Positions 7,783 to 9,903 of a stretch of 9,903 bases of DNA are shown here, piece after piece. This DNA is from an uncultured Lachnospiraceae bacterium (GTDB lineage Bacteria; Bacillota_A; Clostridia; Lachnospirales; Lachnospiraceae), in the NCBI GenBank assembly GCA_946613735.1, contig CAMOFS010000030.1:1-9903 (forward strand), given 5' to 3'. Made by a program: the position numbers and the translations under genes. Under the pieces are notes generated by a model. That model ran no database searches. It was not told where the DNA came from and was given only the letters and a program-made list of their open reading frames with translations. Positions within the stretch are counted from its first letter, which is position 1. Every line of letters begins with the position of its first letter.

Positions 7783-8916
7783 CTAACCTCCCACTGCGCT
7801 TTTTAAGCCTACTCCCGCCAGGGATCTTGACAATCTCAGATTGATGCTTCTTTCTTTTGGCTCTTCGTATGAAAATGGATCCTCTATACCTGCCCGATCC
7901 ATCTTGATCCTTACATCCTCAGGCAGCTTTTCGTTTATTAAACGTCCGTCGTCCACCATCATGGTGGTATTGTTTTTGCCGTCACGTCTGTCAAAAAAGC
8001 ATACCTGGTCTATGAATCGCCTTACTACCCTCTCATTGTTTTCATCAGTAACCTCGCGCCTTCTTATCATCACGGCAACATTGATAAAGCTGTATATATC
8101 ATTTTCCATCCTGCCTTCGTCCCTTGTCTGTCCCGCCATGTTCACCATCCGGTCAGGCACCTTCCTTACGTCGTCAGTATGAAGGGTCGTCATCCCCCTG
8201 ACCCCCGTTGAAAAGCCCTCCACCAGGTAGATCACCTCTTTTGACCTGGTCTCGGACACCATCATCCACTTGGGATTGAGCCTGAGACAGGTCTTGATGG
8301 CCCTGGTGTAGTCCATCTGCTCCCCCACCTTAAGCTCCACGCAGTCCTTGTCCGGATTGATGGCGCTGTAATGCCACTCCGGAGTATCCTCTATGGTGAT
8401 CACTCTTTCGTTGGGCGGTATAAAGGATGAAAAAAACTTAGCACACTCTGTCTTTCCTGCCGCAGGCTCGCCGCAGAAGACAAGGTTCATCCTCGCCTTG
8501 ACACAGTTTTTAAGCAGGTTTATAACTTCAGGTTTTGCGTAGCCGCTCATTATCATATCCTCCTCATTAAGCCTTACATAAGGCAGTGATTTTCTTATGC
8601 ATATTGCCCTGCCATTTATGGCAGCCGACTCATGGACCACTGTGATCCTGAGTCTGTCAGTCTCAGCCTCCAGCACAGGCTCAGCCTTGTTAAAGGGCCG
8701 ACTAACCGTATTGGCCACACGTTTTGAAAACTGCTCCAAAAATGACTGAGATATCACACAATCACCTGCCCGGGTGCGCTCGTTTTTGGCACTGGTGATC
8801 CACACCTCCGGTGGCATGCCCGGTACATCCACATCGGTTATGGAATCGTCTGCGATATACTCGTACAGCGGTCCGAAGTAGGCTTTTGTCTCTTCAATGC
8901 TTAATTGCTGTGACAT
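7783..8916 (-). CDS. cpaF: CpaF/TadA-family pilus/secretion ATPase
   Basis: Hexameric motor ATPase of the type II/IV secretion superfamily, expected to power pilin assembly from the cytoplasmic side. Seen in order: an N-terminal FGPLYEYIADDSITDVDV segment (15-31, the usual lead-in of CpaF proteins); RLRITVVHESAAINGRAICIRK (88-109); Walker A GEPAAGKT (149-156); Asp box VITIEDTPEW (172-181); Walker B-like WMMVSETRSKE (217-227, Glu 222); and His box GMTTLHTDD (241-249). The Walker B region has SETRSKE where CpaF proteins usually have GEVRGAE, a mild divergence; the catalytic Glu is kept. At 377 residues it is shorter than many CpaF proteins and lacks the long N-terminal extension. ATG 8916 has AGGGAG about nine bases upstream, and an in-frame stop closes the frame further upstream. 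It sits 44 nt after the pilin gene and 3 nt before the platform gene. Probably functional. Confidence 0.96.
   Translation of the reverse strand: MSQQLSIEETKAYFGPLYEYIADDSITDVDVPGMPPEVWITSAKNERTRAGDCVISQSFLEQFSKRVANTVSRPFNKAEPVLEAETDRLRITVVHESAAINGRAICIRKSLPYVRLNEEDMIMSGYAKPEVINLLKNCVKARMNLVFCGEPAAGKTECAKFFSSFIPPNERVITIEDTPEWHYSAINPDKDCVELKVGEQMDYTRAIKTCLRLNPKWMMVSETRSKEVIYLVEGFSTGVRGMTTLHTDDVRKVPDRMVNMAGQTRDEGRMENDIYSFINVAVMIRRREVTDENNERVVRRFIDQVCFFDRRDGKNNTTMMVDDGRLINEKLPEDVRIKMDRAGIEDPFSYEEPKERSINLRLSRSLAGVGLKSAVGG
7787..7792 (-). promoter_or_regulatory. Ribosome binding site for TTG start at 7779
   Basis: GGGAGG lies inside the last codons of the ATPase gene, seven bases before TTG 7779. 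It supports the rare TTG start and suggests translational coupling of platform protein to ATPase. Confidence 0.8.
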
Positions 8917-8960
8917 GGTCTGCTCTCCCTTTTTTGTTGATCATTTCCATCTTAACTCCC

Positions 8961-9200
8961 TCACTGCACGGTTCCTGCTGCGGCCTGGGATGCCGCCTGT
9001 ACCGCTGCATTACCACCGGAGACTGATATCCCGGCTGCCGAATTTGCTGACGAAAAGAAATTTCCGATCAGCTGTGAAAATGCTCCTCCCACCACACTGC
9101 TCCCATCATGGCCGATAAGGAAAGTGATGAGCGTGATAAGAGTGATGATGGCCACAACGGTAATAAGCGCCGGGCCATACTCCTTTAATATGTCTTGCAT
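8961..9200 (-). CDS. Short Flp-like major pilin candidate
   Basis: A 79-residue protein, first gene of the operon, with ATG at 9200 and AGGAGG at 9210-9215. The N-terminus MQDILKEYGPALITVVAII carries the Glu-Tyr-Gly plus hydrophobic-helix signature of Flp pilins at residues 7-9, but without the usual preceding basic leader ending in Gly. Residues 10-29 are one hydrophobic helix rich in Ile, Thr and Leu. The rest (30-79) is short, Gly/Ser/Ala/Asn/Gln-rich and free of Cys and aromatics other than Phe, ending in repeats of Ala and Gln. Size, first position and the following ATPase and platform genes favour the major pilin. A generic small membrane protein, or a channel-forming TrbC/VirB2-like pilin, is the alternative. 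No processing site for a prepilin peptidase is evident, and no such peptidase is in the window. Confidence 0.85.
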   Translation of the reverse strand: MQDILKEYGPALITVVAIITLITLITFLIGHDGSSVVGGAFSQLIGNFFSSANSAAGISVSGGNAAVQAASQAAAGTVQ

Positions 9201-9209
9201 AGACTCTCT

Positions 9210-9215
9210 CCTCCT
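9210..9215 (-). promoter_or_regulatory. Ribosome binding site of first operon gene
   Basis: AGGAGG inside AAAGGAGGAGA, nine bases before ATG 9200. It lies only a few bases beyond the inner end of the MITE-like element, so the insertion left the binding site intact. Confidence 0.85.
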
Positions 9216-9223
9216 TTACTTTT

Positions 9224-9409
9224 AGATCCTTCGACTCCGCCCTTCGGGCTCCGCTCAGGATGACAGTTGTCATTCTGAGGCCCTCCCCGCTGTCATTCTG
9301 AGGCCCTCCCCGCTGTCATTCTGAGGCCCTCCCCGCTGTCATTCTGAACCCCTCCCCACTGTCATTCTGAGTCTCTCCCCACTGTCATTCTGAGCGAAGC
9401 GAAGAATCT
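9224..9409. mobile_element. MITE-like non-coding repeat element with terminal inverted repeats
   Basis: The left end reads AGATCCTTCG then, after a short Gly-codon-like GC-rich hairpin (ccgcccttcgggc), CGCTCAGGATGACAG. The right end is its imperfect inverse, CTGTCATTCTGAGCG then CGAAGAATCT (9382-9409). The ends therefore pair as AGATyCTTCG...CGCTCAGrATGACAG. The core is the 23-bp tandem array. There is no coding capacity. Similar 'CTTCG..CGCTCAGAATGACA' palindromic repeats are widespread as dispersed non-autonomous elements in bacterial genomes (general knowledge). No clear target-site duplication can be assigned. It lies between the candidate promoters and the first gene, so it would be transcribed as part of the leader. 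Confidence 0.72.
9269..9383. repeat. Five tandem 23-bp repeats
   Basis: Five head-to-tail 23-bp units start at 9269, 9292, 9315, 9338 and 9361, each beginning GTCATTCTGA and ending CTCCCC(G/A)CT. Units 1-3 are identical; units 4 and 5 differ at a few central positions (aacc, gtct) and share CCCCACT at the end. A sixth, partial unit at 9384 runs into the right terminal inverted repeat. The gradient of identity suggests recent duplication of the left units by slippage or recombination. There are no unique spacers, so it is not a CRISPR array. Confidence 0.95.
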
Positions 9410-9430
9410 TTACCTGTGCACGACACTCGC

Positions 9431-9550
9431 AGAAAAACCCCGCGGAATTTTTCTACGGCGTCCATGCTTTTTAACTTGTCAAGTTTCAAGAGCTCTTATA
9501 GTTGGAATTCCCTGGCGACTCGCCATCATAAGACTGATCAGTGTCTTATG
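9431..9550 (-). promoter_or_regulatory. Palindrome-dense untranslated leader
   Basis: This stretch, within the presumed leader, is filled with short inverted repeats. CATAAGAC/GTCTTATG (9527-9550) is an 8-bp stem around an inner ACTGATCAGT palindrome. TGGCGA-c-TCGCCA is at 9513-9525, GGAATTCC at 9504-9511, AAGAGCTCTT at 9488-9497, and AACTTG-t-CAAGTT at 9473-9485. A hairpin at 9431-9454 has AGAAAAA/TTTTTCT arms that, as minus-strand RNA, extend through two G-U pairs to about ten pairs. Single-base loops cannot fold as RNA hairpins without opening, so some of these may be DNA-level sites rather than RNA structure. I do not recognise a known riboswitch: the GGACGCA string recalls c-di-GMP-I but the rest is missing. 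Confidence 0.5.
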
Positions 9551-9578
9551 CGTCCCCCTGATCGGTGGAACTGATATG

Positions 9579-9607
9579 ATTTTAAATCCATGAAATTGAA
9601 AAGTCCA
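9579..9607 (-). promoter_or_regulatory. Candidate promoter A for the pilus operon
   Basis: On the minus strand, TGGACT (9602-9607) and TAAAAT (9579-9584) are separated by exactly 17 bp. They match the sigma-A consensus at four and five of six positions. The palindrome at 9609-9622 lies one base upstream of the -35, where an activator or competing regulator would sit. It would give a leader of about 370 nt. Confidence 0.5.
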
Positions 9608-9608
9608 G

Positions 9609-9683
9609 TTAATAATTATTAACAATTTATAACAAAATCGGCCCTTTTCTTAATAATTATTAAAAAAAGTTAATAATTATTAA
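9609..9683. repeat. Three copies of a 14-bp palindrome, likely operators
   Basis: TTAATAATTATTAA, a perfect palindrome, occurs at 9609-9622, 9650-9663 and 9670-9683. The first extends to 16 bp as GTTAATAATTATTAAC. Centre-to-centre distances are 41 and 20 bp, close to four and two helical turns, so all three would face the same side of the DNA. They overlap or abut both candidate promoters. The obvious reading is a dimeric regulator binding cooperatively; the regulator is not identified. Confidence 0.7.
9626..9654 (-). promoter_or_regulatory. Candidate promoter B with extended -10
   Basis: Minus strand TGT-TATAAA (9626-9634) is an extended -10 with five of six -10 matches; the -35 (ATTAAG, 9649-9654) is poor. 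Here one palindrome covers the expected start point (about 9619) and another overlaps the -35, the layout of repression. It is an alternative to promoter A; both may be used. Confidence 0.4.
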
Positions 9684-9740
9684 ATAGTTTGTTATATTTA
9701 GAAAGTACGTTCTCACCCCCATCCTCATTTTCCAAATTTA

Positions 9741-9773
9741 AAACAGAAAAACCAGCCACCGTAGTGACTGGTT
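9741..9773 (-). terminator. Rho-independent terminator with UACG loop
   Basis: Minus-strand RNA folds AACCAGUCAC / GUGGCUGGUU (10 bp, one G-U) around a C(UACG)G loop of the very stable UNCG type, then a run UUUCUGUUU. It probably ends transcription of the upstream gene and insulates the pilus operon. Confidence 0.8.
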
Positions 9774-9790
9774 CTAAAATACAAACAGAC

Positions 9791-9813
9791 AGGACTGCCT
9801 GAACAGCAGTCCT
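9791..9813 (-). terminator. Second hairpin after the upstream gene
   Basis: A perfect 8-bp stem AGGACTGC/GCAGTCCT with a 7-base loop, 24 bases after the stop at 9838. The minus strand after it is U-rich but interrupted (GUCUGUUUGUAUUUU), so alone it is a weaker terminator. With the hairpin at 9741-9773 it forms a tandem pair. Confidence 0.55.
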
Positions 9814-9837
9814 TAATAATCTTAATATAACATCTTT

Positions 9838-9903
9838 CTACACTGTACTACCTGTCATCGACTGCGCCTGTTCTGCAAAAAGCTTGTTAAGGTAGCTTTC
9901 ATC
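9838..9903 (-). CDS. C-terminal end of an upstream gene, partial
   Basis: From the right edge the minus strand reads 21 sense codons in frame, DESYLNKLFAEQAQSMTGSTV, then TAG at 9838. Two hairpins follow at the distance expected for its terminator, which supports a real gene end in this frame. The fragment is too short to name a family. It ends with a helix-like, Gln/Ala-containing tail and small polar residues. It is separated from the pilus operon by about 640 nt containing terminators and promoters, so it need not be related. Confidence 0.65.
   Translation of the reverse strand, partial: DESYLNKLFAEQAQSMTGSTV

Noticed and set aside
9269..9410. Regular short repeats resembling a CRISPR array
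   Set aside because: The 23-bp units are directly head to tail without unique spacers, and the ends form terminal inverted repeats; no cas genes are present.
9385..9465. 26-codon minus-strand frame in the leader (ATG 9465 to TGA 9385)
   Set aside because: No ribosome binding site, and the 3' part falls in the MITE-like repeat; most likely chance.
9536..9565. GGACGCA string suggesting a c-di-GMP-I riboswitch
   Set aside because: The tetraloop, receptor and the second conserved half are missing; the palindromes around it do not match the fold.

Overview
The window reads as one long minus-strand operon, transcribed from right to left, from a low-to-mid G+C Gram-positive anaerobe. I suspect a Clostridia/Lachnospiraceae-type genome. 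This rests on AGGAGG-type ribosome binding sites, mixed AGA/AGG and ATA codon use, secreted proteins of a style familiar from that group, and the absence of any outer-membrane secretin in the part seen. The taxonomic placement is inference.

Right edge (about 9740-9903): the last 21 codons of an unrelated upstream minus-strand gene, followed by two hairpins that look like its terminators. Positions 9201-9740 are a gene-free regulatory stretch. In transcription order it holds three copies of an AT-rich 14-bp perfect palindrome set around two candidate promoters, a 5' leader packed with short palindromes and hairpins, and a small MITE-like element with terminal inverted repeats whose core is a tandem array of 23-bp units. 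The element lies inside the presumed 5' untranslated leader.

Positions 9200-6104 encode the machinery of a reduced Tad/Flp-type (type IVc pilus or type II secretion-like) apparatus: a 79-residue Flp-like major pilin candidate, a CpaF/TadA-family ATPase, and a single 444-residue membrane protein that appears to combine the TadB and TadC platform proteins. After these come three single-pass pilin-like or TadE-like proteins (110, 178 and 236 residues), the last two with extracellular beta-rich tails. Two large secreted proteins follow: a 908-residue multidomain protein (Tyr-rich head, right-handed beta-helix, InlB/Flg_new-like and Ig-like segments), and a second protein of more than 687 residues that runs off the left edge.

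All eight genes share a strand, and the gaps between them are 1 to 47 nt. The likely working model is an envelope-spanning pilus or secretion machine whose pilin-like subunits and two giant exported proteins are made together, the latter as cargo, tip adhesins or surface partners. The most unusual points are the Glu-Tyr-Gly pilin signature sitting at residues 7-9 with no prepilin leader in two different subunits, the TadB-TadC single-chain platform, the palindromic operator array, and the repeat element embedded in the operon leader. No prepilin peptidase, TadZ/CpaE, secretin or sortase is visible in the window.
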